Source of the DNA: Affinundibacterium amnicola
GTDB lineage: Bacteria; Pseudomonadota; Gammaproteobacteria; Burkholderiales; Burkholderiaceae_D
Length of the DNA stretch: 64,000 nucleotides
Assembly: GCF_014284275.1 (NCBI RefSeq)
Contig: NZ_JACOFU010000003.1
Location: forward strand, 310,001 to 374,000
Direction of reading: 5' to 3'
The position numbers and the translations under genes are program-made. Positions 17,329 through 26,604 of this stretch are shown in pieces. The notes beneath the pieces were generated by a model. That model worked only from the letters and a program-made list of their open reading frames with translations, made no database searches and was not told the origin of the DNA. Every line of letters starts with the position of its first letter. The stretch's first letter is position 1.

Positions 17329-17867
17329 AATTGAACGCTATCAAGATCACGAGGCTATTATTTTTATTTTAGTGTGAGCGTGAGTTTGAGTCTGAATTAG
17401 GTTTTAGTTTAATTTGTATGTTGTTCTAAGCGATTTAGCTTGTGTCGTTTATTAAGATTGTTGAGGCGTTTTTCATGCATCCAATCTCGTAGTTCTTTGT
17501 ACCAATAAGCGCATTGCGCTGCCACCAAAACTTGTGTGTCACAGTTTGGTGGTAATCATGGCGCTTCGGTTATCTCTTGCAATTCGTGGGTAGGACTTAT
17601 TTGTTAGCAGCTCAATTGCTAGCAGTTCACCCATTACCGTGATTGCGTCACACTGTCTTCTCCCATTTCACCACATCATTCCGCCACATAATTTCACCAC
17701 TCCGCAAACCGCTAGTTTAAGTGCCGTTGATGAATATTGGTTTAATTGAATTTGTGTGCTTTCGCATCAGGCTTGATGCTTATGGTTGCGGAGTGGAGTA
17801 AACTAAGCGTAGCAAAAAAATCTCGGTCATCTATTCAAGATGATGTTCTGCCTTTCAGGAGTTCTGC
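17329..17867. other. Intergenic region before the chemoreceptor gene
   Basis: No gene is supported. One hairpin is seen at about 17521-17550 (CCACCAAAAC / GTTTGGTGG) without a T-run. The last part holds the leader of the chemoreceptor gene, including CAGGAG before its start. Confidence 0.5.
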
Positions 17868-19292
17868 ATGTCAAATCAATTACTATCCAAAATGGATGCT
17901 TCGTATGCAAAATCAGATAAATTGATTTTTGCCATCTTAGTCGGTATGCAGGTATTTGCATTTGCGCTGGCGAATTGGCATGACACTTGGAAGATGGCGT
18001 TCTTTGCTGGTTTGCCTTTGTTATTGGTTCCTGCATATTTAATGTATGTATTTCCAGGTCAATTAGTGACGCGTTTGGTGAATGCATTCGCCTTAATGTC
18101 TTTTTGCGCCCTGCATATACAACAAGCCTTAGGCATGACCGAACTGCATTTTGGTATCTTTGCATTTTTGGCATTCCTGCTGATTTACGCGGATTGGCGT
18201 GTGATCTTGGTCGCTGCCTTAACGATTGCCGTGCATCACGCAAGTTTTGGCTATCTACAGGAATTGGGTTTCGGTGTAATTTGTTTTACTAAACCCAGTT
18301 TTGCTATTTTTCTCACGCACGCAGCTTATGTAGTGGTCGAAGCTGCGGTGCTGTCTTATATCGCTGTTCAAATTCGCCGTGATCGTGTGCAGGAAATTGA
18401 GCTAATGAATTACACATCCGAGTTGGATGGACAAAATGGTGTGATTAATTTGCGCGATCATGAAATGCATCCGGCTAGCGACTCTGGCAAGGCTTTGGTG
18501 TATGTGATTGAAATGCTGCACAATTCTGTCAGTCAGGTAAAGCAAGGGGTCGATGCCATCATCGATGCTTCACGCGAAATGGCGGATGGAAATGCTGATT
18601 TGTCACACAGAACCGAAGCGCAGGCTAATTCTTTGGATCAAACTTCCGCCACGATGGACAAGTTGACGGTGACTGTAAAGCAGAATACGGAACATGCCGT
18701 CCAAGCGAATAAATTGGTGCTGGCAGCTTCGGATATTGCGCGTAAGGGCGGCGAGGTGGTGAGTGAAGTTGTACAAACGATGGGATCGATTAAAGATAGC
18801 TCAAAACAAATTGTTGATATCATCGGTGTGATTGATGGTATCGCTTTTCAGACGAATATTTTGGCGTTGAATGCAGCAGTTGAGGCTGCACGAGCGGGTG
18901 AGCAGGGACGTGGTTTTGCTGTGGTGGCCTCTGAGGTTCGCAGTTTGGCACAGCGTAGCGCGAGTGCGGCAAAAGAGATTAAAGAATTAATCGGTAATTC
19001 GACTCAAAAAGTCGATCAGGGTAGCCGCTTGGTGGATGAGGCGGGACAGACGATGGAGGCAATTGTTAGCAGCGTTAAACATGTAGCTGACATCATGGCG
19101 GAAATCGCCGCCGCCAGTGAAGCGCAAAATGCAGGCATTCAACAAATTAATGCGGCAGTCAATGATATCGATAGCATGACGCAGCAAAATGCAGCATTGG
19201 TTGAACAAGCAACGGCGGCTTCAGAAAGTTTGATTGAACAAGCTGCGAATTTGCGGGATGTAGTCGAACATTTTGTAATTCGTAAAGGCTAA
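17868..19292 (+). CDS. Methyl-accepting chemotaxis protein with a multi-span membrane input domain
   Basis: A 474-residue chemoreceptor. The N-terminal 170 residues hold about six hydrophobic segments (near 19-36, 43-61, 72-88, 93-108, 111-128, 146-168) with very short loops, so there is no large periplasmic ligand domain. A membrane His pair lies in [10 protein letters not shown]. No clear HAMP domain follows; a linker leads to the cytoplasmic signalling hairpin, whose tip is [20 protein letters not shown] with [18 protein letters not shown]. The C-terminus (VIRKG) lacks a CheR/CheB tether. AGGAG lies about eight bases before the ATG. No other chemotaxis gene is adjacent, so it is an orphan receptor, perhaps sensing a membrane or redox signal. 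Confidence 0.88.
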   Translation: MSNQLLSKMDASYAKSDKLIFAILVGMQVFAFALANWHDTWKMAFFAGLPLLLVPAYLMYVFPGQLVTRLVNAFALMSFCALHIQQALGMTELHFGIFAFLAFLLIYADWRVILVAALTIAVHHASFGYLQELGFGVICFTKPSFAIFLTHAAYVVVEAAVLSYIAVQIRRDRVQEIELMNYTSELDGQNGVINLRDHEMHPASDSGKALVYVIEMLHNSVSQVKQGVDAIIDASREMADGNADLSHRTEAQANSLDQTSATMDKLTVTVKQNTEHAVQANKLVLAASDIARKGGEVVSEVVQTMGSIKDSSKQIVDIIGVIDGIAFQTNILALNAAVEAARAGEQGRGFAVVASEVRSLAQRSASAAKEIKELIGNSTQKVDQGSRLVDEAGQTMEAIVSSVKHVADIMAEIAAASEAQNAGIQQINAAVNDIDSMTQQNAALVEQATAASESLIEQAANLRDVVEHFVIRKG

Positions 19293-19341
19293 GATGTAAG
19301 ACTTAATATGTAAAGACTAAGATGTAAGGCTTAAGATGTAA
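19282..19341. repeat. 14-bp minisatellite across the chemoreceptor stop codon
   Basis: Four consecutive units of exactly 14 bases: GTAAAGGCTAAGAT, GTAAGACTTAATAT, GTAAAGACTAAGAT, GTAAGGCTTAAGAT, then a partial GTAA. The first unit contains the TAA stop of the chemoreceptor gene (19290-19292). Each unit carries TAA, so changes in copy number would not alter the protein. Confidence 0.8.
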
Positions 19342-19383
19342 AAAACGTTTATCGCTTTACTCAACATTGAAGCCTTCCAGTAG

Positions 19384-19417
19384 AAAAGCACTGCGTTTAT
19401 TAATTCAGTGCTTTTTT
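19384..19417 (+). terminator. Intrinsic terminator after the chemoreceptor gene
   Basis: Stem AAAAGCACTG / CAGTGCTTTT (19384-19393 and 19406-19415) with a 12-base loop, running into more T residues. The opposite strand also shows TTTTCT, so it may serve the convergent GGDEF-EAL gene as well. Confidence 0.8.
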
Positions 19418-19457
19418 ATTTTTGACAGTCAATTGATTGATTTTATTCGATGGATTT

Positions 19458-22400
19458 TTATTCGATAAATTCACCGAGCTTAGAGCTGGCTTGGTGGCGT
19501 AAAAAATCGATTAGCTGTGGAGCAGGCAATGGTCTGGCGTATAGATAACCTTGGCCAAAATCACAGCCCATTTGCTTCAATAGTTGATCTTGCTGTTCTG
19601 TCTCAACCCCTTCGGCAATCACCTTAATGCCAAGTTTATGTGCCATCACAATAATCGCCTCACACAGCGCATATTCAGAGGAATCGATCGTAAGATTTTG
19701 TGTAAATGATTGATCAATCTTTAAGTAATCAACATCGAATTTTTTCAGATAAGATAAAGACGAATAGCCAGTACCAAAATCATCAATCGCTACTTGGATT
19801 TTTGCATCTCGATATTGCAATAAACTTTGCGTTACACGGACATCGTTGTTGATCAGCACACCTTCGGTGATTTCTATCACGATACTGTCACCATCAATAG
19901 ACGAGGCGGCTAGTTGATCTAACCAGTTATGCTGATCGCTACGCTCAACCAGAAATTGCACCGGAGATTTGTTGACACTGATCTGGAATTTTCTACCTAG
20001 CAGTGTCTGGCAAGCTTGCACTTGTTGCAGTGCTTGAGAAAACACCCAATCGCCAATTGGATGGATTGTGCCAGTGTCTTCTGCAATAGGAATAAAACTG
20101 GCGGGAGAAATGAATCCCAAGTCAGGATGCTGCCAACGTATTAAAGCCTCGGCCTTGTAGATCTCGCCATTCTGTAAATCAATGATGGGTTGGTAGTAGA
20201 CCAGAAATTGATTTTGTTTGAGTGCATGACGCATATCGTTGGCTAGACGCATCCGCTGCGTTGCATCTTCTTGCATGGTCTTGGTGAAAAATCGGAAACA
20301 TTGTCTGCCACTGTCTTTGGCAGAATACATGGCTTGGTCGGCATTCTTTGTCAGTTCAATCACCGTGCTGGCATCGTCGGGATATAAGGCGATACCAATG
20401 CTTGCTGACACATAAGATTCCACCCCATGGATCACAAATGGCTGTGACAAGTATTGAATAATTTTTTCTGCGAGATGTGCGACATCAGCACTATCGTGTA
20501 TATCCGTTAAAACGACAGTGAACTCATCTCCACCTAAACGCGCGACGGTGTCATAGACGCGCACTGACTCCTTGATGCGTGTTGCCGCCTGAATTAATAG
20601 CTGATCTCCAACATCATGTCCCAGTGTGTCATTCACTTCTTTAAAGCGATCCAGATCAATAAAGAGTAAAGCGATACTTTCTTTTCCTCTTTTTGCCTTC
20701 TTCATATTTTCTTCGATGCGATCATAGAATAAGCGACGATTCGGCAGTTTGGTTAATGCATCGTAGTTAGCTTCGATCCAGATTTTTTCTTCCGCATTTT
20801 TCATCGCCGAGATATCGGTATGTGTGCCGACCATGCGGAGAGACTTGCCGAATTCATCGGTACTCACAACCATGCCGCGACCATAAATCCATTTGTAACT
20901 ACCATCACTACAGAGCATGCGATACTCAGCGGAGAATTGTCGAGTTTGATGACTTAAATGTTTCTGCATCTCGTTCAGCAAGAGGTTTTTGTCTTCTGGA
21001 TGAATGAGATCTAACAGCTCTCGATAGTCTTCAGCAAATGCTCCTGTCGGATAACCGAGCATCTCTAAATAACGCTGAGAAAAATTGCCTTTACCATTGA
21101 CCAAGTCAATATCCCACACACCATCACCAGCGCCATCAAGTGCGAACTGCCAACGTAACTCGGCTTCTTTTTGTTGTGTAATGTCATTAAAATTGACGAC
21201 GATCTGTTTGAGTTGATCGTGTTCATCATTTTCTAAAAACGCACTAACTTGCATCCATCGAATACCATGAATATTGGGGAGTCGGACTCCCATGACCATT
21301 TCGGTAAATGATCGTTGCGATAGCAGCGCTCGCCTCACTGGATAGGCATCGGGATCTAATTTTTTACCAGTTTCATCGACAAAACTCCATGCTGGATCCA
21401 TCGCTACTTTTCCATGCATCTGGTCTTCATTTAAACCTAATAGCGCGGCGGCGCGTGAGTTGCTGAAAATAATGCTGGTATCAGGTGCATGTACCACAAT
21501 CGCGGTGTGTAATTTTTCGAGTAGAGAGCGATGTTGATTTTCTGAATTGATGAGTGTCTGGTGTTTTATTGTTAATTGCTCTGCACTGTGCTTTAAAGTC
21601 ACGATAGCACGATCATATTGCTGCCATGCTAGGTCAATCTTGCGAGCAAGGTAGAGCAGGCATAAAGTGAATAGTGTGATGATTAGACTTACCGCAGTAA
21701 GCTGATTTCTCCAGCCAGAGAGTGCCACTTCGGTTGCTAAGCCAACGTTGATCAGGTAGTGGTATTTACTACTGCGTTGATAAGAATAGATGCGGGTGAT
21801 CGGATCTGTGCTGCTGGCATCGCTGGTGTAACTGCCCGATTGAGGATTCGCTTTGAGTGCATCTTTAAACGGCTGAGAAATCGTGGTACTTCCAGTCGGA
21901 ATTGGGTTGCTTCTTTCAAATGTGGTGCGGGCAATTAGATTAATGTTCTGATGACGAATTGCAATGGATCCACCTGCCTCCATATGAATTTGGCTAAAGA
22001 GTTTTTCGATTTCATCTGTATAAATAGACGCATATACCATGCCTGCAAATGAGCCATCAGCGTGGTTGAGGCGGCGTGCAAAAGCCCACACCCATTTTTG
22101 AGCGATTTTCGCAAACACTGGCTGACTGATGACCAAACCAGCATTGGGGTCATCGCGTAATCGTTTAAAGAATTCTCGATCGTCTAAATACGCTGTTTTG
22201 CTGCCGTTCTCGACACCATAGATGACTTTGCCAAATTGATCCGTACTACGAATAAATGCCAGGTGTGGCACACGCCGAGCTTGACGCAGCAACAAGTGAT
22301 TAATGCTATCGATGTCCACTTTATTGATCGTTTGTTGCCGACTGATTTCATCGACTGCCGACAGCAAAGCAACGTCTATCGTATCAATGATGCCGTCAAA

Positions 22401-22595
22401 TGTTTGCTGTAGTGAACTGGCTAAATTTTCAGTCGAACGTTGCACGCGGGCGTTCGCTTCTTGCCTCAGGTATAGCAGAGTGATGATGGAAGCGACGATG
22501 AAAAATAGAATAACAAAGCAAATGCCGATATAGAGAAACCGTCGCTTATTGCCAGCAGTTGTTTTATCTAAGTCGGTTTTTATTTTGTTATTCAT
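19458..22595 (-). CDS. Membrane sensor diguanylate cyclase/phosphodiesterase (dCACHE-PAS-PAS-GGDEF-EAL)
   Basis: A 1045-residue cyclic-di-GMP enzyme. Order: membrane span (about 21-43), periplasmic dCACHE-type sensor (about 50-295), second span (about 300-317), PAS (about 355-475), PAS-PAC (about 480-603), GGDEF (about 608-770) and EAL (about 785-1035). The GGDEF signature is intact (RLGGDEF, 687-692 region) and so is EAL (residues 816-818, KAEALIRWQHP), so both synthesis and breakdown are possible. A weak RxxD-type inhibitory site was not confirmed. It is convergent with the chemoreceptor gene and stands alone. Confidence 0.92.
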   Translation of the reverse strand: MNNKIKTDLDKTTAGNKRRFLYIGICFVILFFIVASIITLLYLRQEANARVQRSTENLASSLQQTFDGIIDTIDVALLSAVDEISRQQTINKVDIDSINHLLLRQARRVPHLAFIRSTDQFGKVIYGVENGSKTAYLDDREFFKRLRDDPNAGLVISQPVFAKIAQKWVWAFARRLNHADGSFAGMVYASIYTDEIEKLFSQIHMEAGGSIAIRHQNINLIARTTFERSNPIPTGSTTISQPFKDALKANPQSGSYTSDASSTDPITRIYSYQRSSKYHYLINVGLATEVALSGWRNQLTAVSLIITLFTLCLLYLARKIDLAWQQYDRAIVTLKHSAEQLTIKHQTLINSENQHRSLLEKLHTAIVVHAPDTSIIFSNSRAAALLGLNEDQMHGKVAMDPAWSFVDETGKKLDPDAYPVRRALLSQRSFTEMVMGVRLPNIHGIRWMQVSAFLENDEHDQLKQIVVNFNDITQQKEAELRWQFALDGAGDGVWDIDLVNGKGNFSQRYLEMLGYPTGAFAEDYRELLDLIHPEDKNLLLNEMQKHLSHQTRQFSAEYRMLCSDGSYKWIYGRGMVVSTDEFGKSLRMVGTHTDISAMKNAEEKIWIEANYDALTKLPNRRLFYDRIEENMKKAKRGKESIALLFIDLDRFKEVNDTLGHDVGDQLLIQAATRIKESVRVYDTVARLGGDEFTVVLTDIHDSADVAHLAEKIIQYLSQPFVIHGVESYVSASIGIALYPDDASTVIELTKNADQAMYSAKDSGRQCFRFFTKTMQEDATQRMRLANDMRHALKQNQFLVYYQPIIDLQNGEIYKAEALIRWQHPDLGFISPASFIPIAEDTGTIHPIGDWVFSQALQQVQACQTLLGRKFQISVNKSPVQFLVERSDQHNWLDQLAASSIDGDSIVIEITEGVLINNDVRVTQSLLQYRDAKIQVAIDDFGTGYSSLSYLKKFDVDYLKIDQSFTQNLTIDSSEYALCEAIIVMAHKLGIKVIAEGVETEQQDQLLKQMGCDFGQGYLYARPLPAPQLIDFLRHQASSKLGEFIE

Positions 22596-23421
22596 AGAGA
22601 GAACTTTGATTGATGAAAACGAAAAGTTTGGCTCGAACTGTATGACTAACTCTCATAGGCGTTGCTTTAAAGTTTTATCAATCTTCAAGGAAAATCATGA
22701 ATTTATCCAGTAGAATTTTTTTGTACTGCAAATTAAACGACAAGCTTATTTTTTGATACACGGATCTGTCTATGTAGCACTTTAATGTATGGTAAGAATC
22801 TAGGCCTTATTTTTTCATTAAAGATATTTTTTGCTTCTGTCGTTTGCGCAAAATAAAGCTCGTCCTAGTTTTACTGGTTTTCTTATTAGGATGGATCCAG
22901 TAGAGGCAAAAGATCGCATTACTAAAATAAACGGATATCGCAGATGTTGATGTGCTGGTGATGCGAGAGGGGGGCAAGTGTTCCCAGAGCAAAGACTGCG
23001 AGCGCCACATCGTGTGGGGTAATTCGATTTAGTGCCTCCAGCACGAGTCGATTATTTTATTGTTCCTGCAATATATGTTGGCACTTATCCAGCTTGAATC
23101 GTAGGGGGCGATGTACAGGCATTAGTTTGATGATTTGGTCAGTCAGATTTCGCGTATTCTTTTTAGAGAAAGCATGCCGCTATTCGATAAATGGTCATAT
23201 TGTGACAACAGCTAAGGCGGCGTATTAATTGATGTTTTGTTCGCTTTGGTTGTTGCAATTTTTAATGACATGGCTAAGTTCAGACTGGACATTGAAGCTG
23301 AATGCACTGCCAGATTTATTGTATTGCAAATGAAATATATCTGTCGCTTGAGTGAGTGATAGGCGTTTATTGTCAAAACACTGACTTTAAATAGAAACAT
23401 TTTTTAAATCGCATTATTTGG
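22596..23421. other. Gene-poor stretch beside the restriction-modification block
   Basis: About 825 bases with no gene I can support. Open frames at 22807-23010 and 23212-23400 (both minus) have no ribosome site and no familiar motif. A short plus-strand hydrophobic run (KLVLVLLVFLLGWIQ, near 22855) ends in a stop and could be a relic of a membrane segment. This may be decayed DNA next to a horizontally acquired block. Confidence 0.4.
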
Positions 23422-26400
23422 CTAGTTTGACCAGCTCTGGCTCAAGACCTCAGCTTGCTTTAAACACAAATCAATCGCTTCATCCGTTTTATCTGGTGGA
23501 TATTTCCACTTTTTCAAAGCGCGGCGTACTAAATTACGCAATTTGGCACGCACACTGTCACGCACCTGCCAATCGACCGTGGTTGACGAACGTAATTGCT
23601 CGGTAACGTATTTAGCCAGTTCCCGCAGATTATTGTCGCCCAGTTCTTTCACTGCAGATTCGTTTTGGATCAAAGCGCGATAGAAGGCGATCTCGTCGGA
23701 ATTGAGTCCCAGTTTGGCGGCTTGCTCGGCATCGGCTGCCATCTCCTTCGCCATATTGATCAATTCTTCGATCACTTGAGCGGTTTCGATAGCGCGGTTA
23801 TGGTACTTGCGTAGCGTTTCTAAAATACGATCTGAATATTTTTTCTCAGACACGACATCCGTTTTCATGCGCGCTTTGACTTCGTCACGCAGTAATTTTT
23901 CCAGCAGTTCTACCGCCAAATTTTTGTGCGGCATGCGCGCCACGTCTTCCATAAATTCAGGGGAGAGCAGACCGATATTTGGTTTGTCTAAGCCCACCAT
24001 TTTAAAAATATCATCCACACCATCGGCAATAATCGCGTTATCGATGATTTGTTTGAGCGCACTATTTTTCTCTTCGTCGGTGCGGCGTTTATCAATGGTC
24101 GTGAACTTGGTGATCGCGTGCTTCACCGCACTTAAGAACGCGATCTCTTTTTTCAAAGGTTCAACTTCACTCATGGTGCTACACAGCGTATAGGCTTTAT
24201 TGAGTGCCGCCATTACGTCGAGAAAACGCTTCTTCCCATCGAGCTCGCCGCTAGCACCTTTCATTCCCAACAAGTGATTCATCGCCCTAGGCAATAGCTG
24301 CAAGGCCTTGGTCTCAAACTCGCTGTAATCAAAGCCATGAAACATCGCATGCACGATATCCATTTTCTCCAACAAAATCGCATAGGCTTCACGTGTATCG
24401 TGGGTGGGTTGGCCTTTGCCTTGTGAGCCTGTGTAAGTGTGCAGTGCCTTTTTTAACTCGCTGGCGATGCCAATATAGTCCACCACCAAACCGCCCGGTT
24501 TATCTTTGAAAACCCTATTCACCCGCGCAATCGCTTGCATCAGGTTATGGCCTTTCATGGGCTTGTCGATATACATGGTGTGACAATTCGGCGCATCAAA
24601 ACCCGTCAGCCACATATCACGCACGATCACTAATTGCAGAGGATCGTTCACATCTTTAAAGCGCTTTTCAAACAGCTTTTTGGTGTCTTTGTTGTAGATG
24701 TGCGGCTGCAGTTTGGATTTATCCGAAGCCGAACCTGTCATCACTATCTTAATCGCGCCCTTGGTCGGATCTGCATCGTGCCATTCAGGTTTGATCGCCA
24801 CAATCGCGTCATACATATCGACGCAAATTTCGCGGCTCATGCACACGATCATGCCTTTGCCCGGCATGCTGGCGATGCGGTTTTCAAAGTGCGCGACTAA
24901 GTCTTTGCCGACTTGTTGCATGCGCGGTTCGCTGCCGACCAGTTTTTCTAAAGCCGCCCATTGTGATTTGGTGCTTTCACGGCTAGCAACATCTTCTTCA
25001 TCTTCGATGACTTCATCGACTTCTTCATTCAGGGTTTCTATCTCATTCTGATTGATGTCGAGTTTTGCCAAACGTGATTCGTAATAGATAGGCACGGTCG
25101 CGCCATCGTCCACCGCATCTTGAATATCGTAGATAGAAACATAGTCACCAAACACTGCCTTGGTGTCTTTGTCGGCAGAATCAATCGGTGTACCTGTAAA
25201 GCCGATGAACGATGCCTCCGGCAACGCATCGCGCATGTGCTTGGAATAGCCAAACGTGTATTGCCCAGTCTTGGTATTGAATTTGGCCTTGTCGCCATAT
25301 TGACTACGATGCGCTTCATCGCTAATCACCACGATATTGTGGCGCGTCGAGAGAATAGGGTGACTAGCTTCCTCACCCAACAAAGCAAACTTTTGCACCG
25401 TCGTAAAAATAATGCCACCTGCCTGACGTGAGCTGAGTAATTCACGTAAATCATCTCTATCATCCGCTTGTACCGGAGTTTGCTTGAGCGCTTCTTGGGC
25501 CATGCAAAAGGTATTGTAGAGTTGACCGTCCAGATCATTTCTATCTGTCACCACGACGATGGTCGGATTGTTCATCTCAGGCTGCGCCAGCAGTTTCGCC
25601 GCATAGCACAGCATAGAAATCGATTTACCCGAACCTTGCGTATGCCATACCACGCCCGCTTTACCTGAGCCTGCTACAACTTCGTTGGCATAATTGGCAC
25701 GAGGCTGGGCAATGCTGCGTCCATCGGGACGTTGTGCCGCAATCACCGTCGCACGCACCGCCTCACGCACAGCATGAAATTGATGATAACCCGCGATTTT
25801 CTTAATGATGTTGTCGCCATCTAGTTCAAACAAAATGAAATAGCGTATGTAATCAAGGAATAAATCGGGCTTAAAAAATCCCTTCACCAAAGTCTCTAAA
25901 TGAAACTCAAACAGCGGCTTATCATGTTCATTCGCCACCGTGCGCCACGGCAAGAAGCGCTCTTTGTTGGAAGTGAGCGAACCCACACGCGCAATTAAAC
26001 CATCGCTCACCACGACCGCTTCATTAAAAATAAACAGATCAGGAATTTCTTCTTTATAGGTTTGTATCTGCTGAAACGCTTGCCAAATATCGGCGTTTTG
26101 ATCGGCAGGATTTTTCAGTTCCAACACCGTGAGCGGAATGCCATTAATAAACACCAGCACATCAGGGCGGCGATTACCTTTGCTGCCCGCCAAAGAATAT
26201 TGATTGACGACCAAAAATTCATTGTTGCCAGTGTTAGCAAAATCAATCAACTGCACATAATCGATCTTGCTCTCAGCATTGCCGTTGGCATCGACTTCCT
26301 GCGATTTAAATTCCACCTTCACGCCTTCCAGCAAAAGCTGATGAAAGGCTTTGTTATTTTTGATCAGTATCGGTGTTTCTGGCTTAGCGATTTGTAGCGC

Positions 26401-26604
26401 GACTTGTTCTAAGGTGGCGGCGGGGATATGGGGATTAATCTTTTGCAGAGCCGACAATAAACGTGCTGGCAAAATGATCTGACGATAATCACTCCGTTCG
26501 GGACTGTTTCCGTCTGGCGCAATATCATAGCCGCAGACATAGCTATAACCAATTTCAGCAAACCAAGTGAGGCAGAGTTGTTCTAGTTGGTCTTCAGTGA
26601 TCAT
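23422..26604 (-). CDS. hsdR: Type I restriction enzyme, R (motor/nuclease) subunit
   Basis: HsdR is the ATP-driven translocase and nuclease of a type I restriction complex. The 1060-residue product has the PD-(D/E)xK nuclease near the N-terminus (RRPDVLVF with Asp148, then LELK with Glu162 and Lys164), Walker A TQGSGKS (322-328), Walker B SDEAHRSQYG, and helicase motif VI-type MQAIARVNRV. The C-terminus is helical, for HsdM contact. It is the last gene of the operon, and its ATG overlaps the end of the AlbA_2 gene by 11 bases (ATGATCACTGA). All catalytic motifs look intact. Confidence 0.95.
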   Translation of the reverse strand: MITEDQLEQLCLTWFAEIGYSYVCGYDIAPDGNSPERSDYRQIILPARLLSALQKINPHIPAATLEQVALQIAKPETPILIKNNKAFHQLLLEGVKVEFKSQEVDANGNAESKIDYVQLIDFANTGNNEFLVVNQYSLAGSKGNRRPDVLVFINGIPLTVLELKNPADQNADIWQAFQQIQTYKEEIPDLFIFNEAVVVSDGLIARVGSLTSNKERFLPWRTVANEHDKPLFEFHLETLVKGFFKPDLFLDYIRYFILFELDGDNIIKKIAGYHQFHAVREAVRATVIAAQRPDGRSIAQPRANYANEVVAGSGKAGVVWHTQGSGKSISMLCYAAKLLAQPEMNNPTIVVVTDRNDLDGQLYNTFCMAQEALKQTPVQADDRDDLRELLSSRQAGGIIFTTVQKFALLGEEASHPILSTRHNIVVISDEAHRSQYGDKAKFNTKTGQYTFGYSKHMRDALPEASFIGFTGTPIDSADKDTKAVFGDYVSIYDIQDAVDDGATVPIYYESRLAKLDINQNEIETLNEEVDEVIEDEEDVASRESTKSQWAALEKLVGSEPRMQQVGKDLVAHFENRIASMPGKGMIVCMSREICVDMYDAIVAIKPEWHDADPTKGAIKIVMTGSASDKSKLQPHIYNKDTKKLFEKRFKDVNDPLQLVIVRDMWLTGFDAPNCHTMYIDKPMKGHNLMQAIARVNRVFKDKPGGLVVDYIGIASELKKALHTYTGSQGKGQPTHDTREAYAILLEKMDIVHAMFHGFDYSEFETKALQLLPRAMNHLLGMKGASGELDGKKRFLDVMAALNKAYTLCSTMSEVEPLKKEIAFLSAVKHAITKFTTIDKRRTDEEKNSALKQIIDNAIIADGVDDIFKMVGLDKPNIGLLSPEFMEDVARMPHKNLAVELLEKLLRDEVKARMKTDVVSEKKYSDRILETLRKYHNRAIETAQVIEELINMAKEMAADAEQAAKLGLNSDEIAFYRALIQNESAVKELGDNNLRELAKYVTEQLRSSTTVDWQVRDSVRAKLRNLVRRALKKWKYPPDKTDEAIDLCLKQAEVLSQSWSN

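Noticed and set aside
17521-17550. Hairpin CCACCAAAAC/GTTTGGTGG as terminator
   Set aside because: No T-run on either strand and almost 200 bases after the nearest gene; function cannot be claimed.
19282-19341. 14-bp tandem units as a CRISPR-like array
   Set aside because: Units are contiguous with no spacers and no cas genes are in the window.
22807-23010. 67-codon minus-strand frame beside the R-M block
   Set aside because: No motif, no ribosome site, Ser/Thr/Lys-rich low-information translation; neighbouring frames look equally random.
23212-23400. 62-codon minus-strand frame next to hsdR
   Set aside because: No recognisable domain and no translation signals; may be a relic, but cannot be supported.
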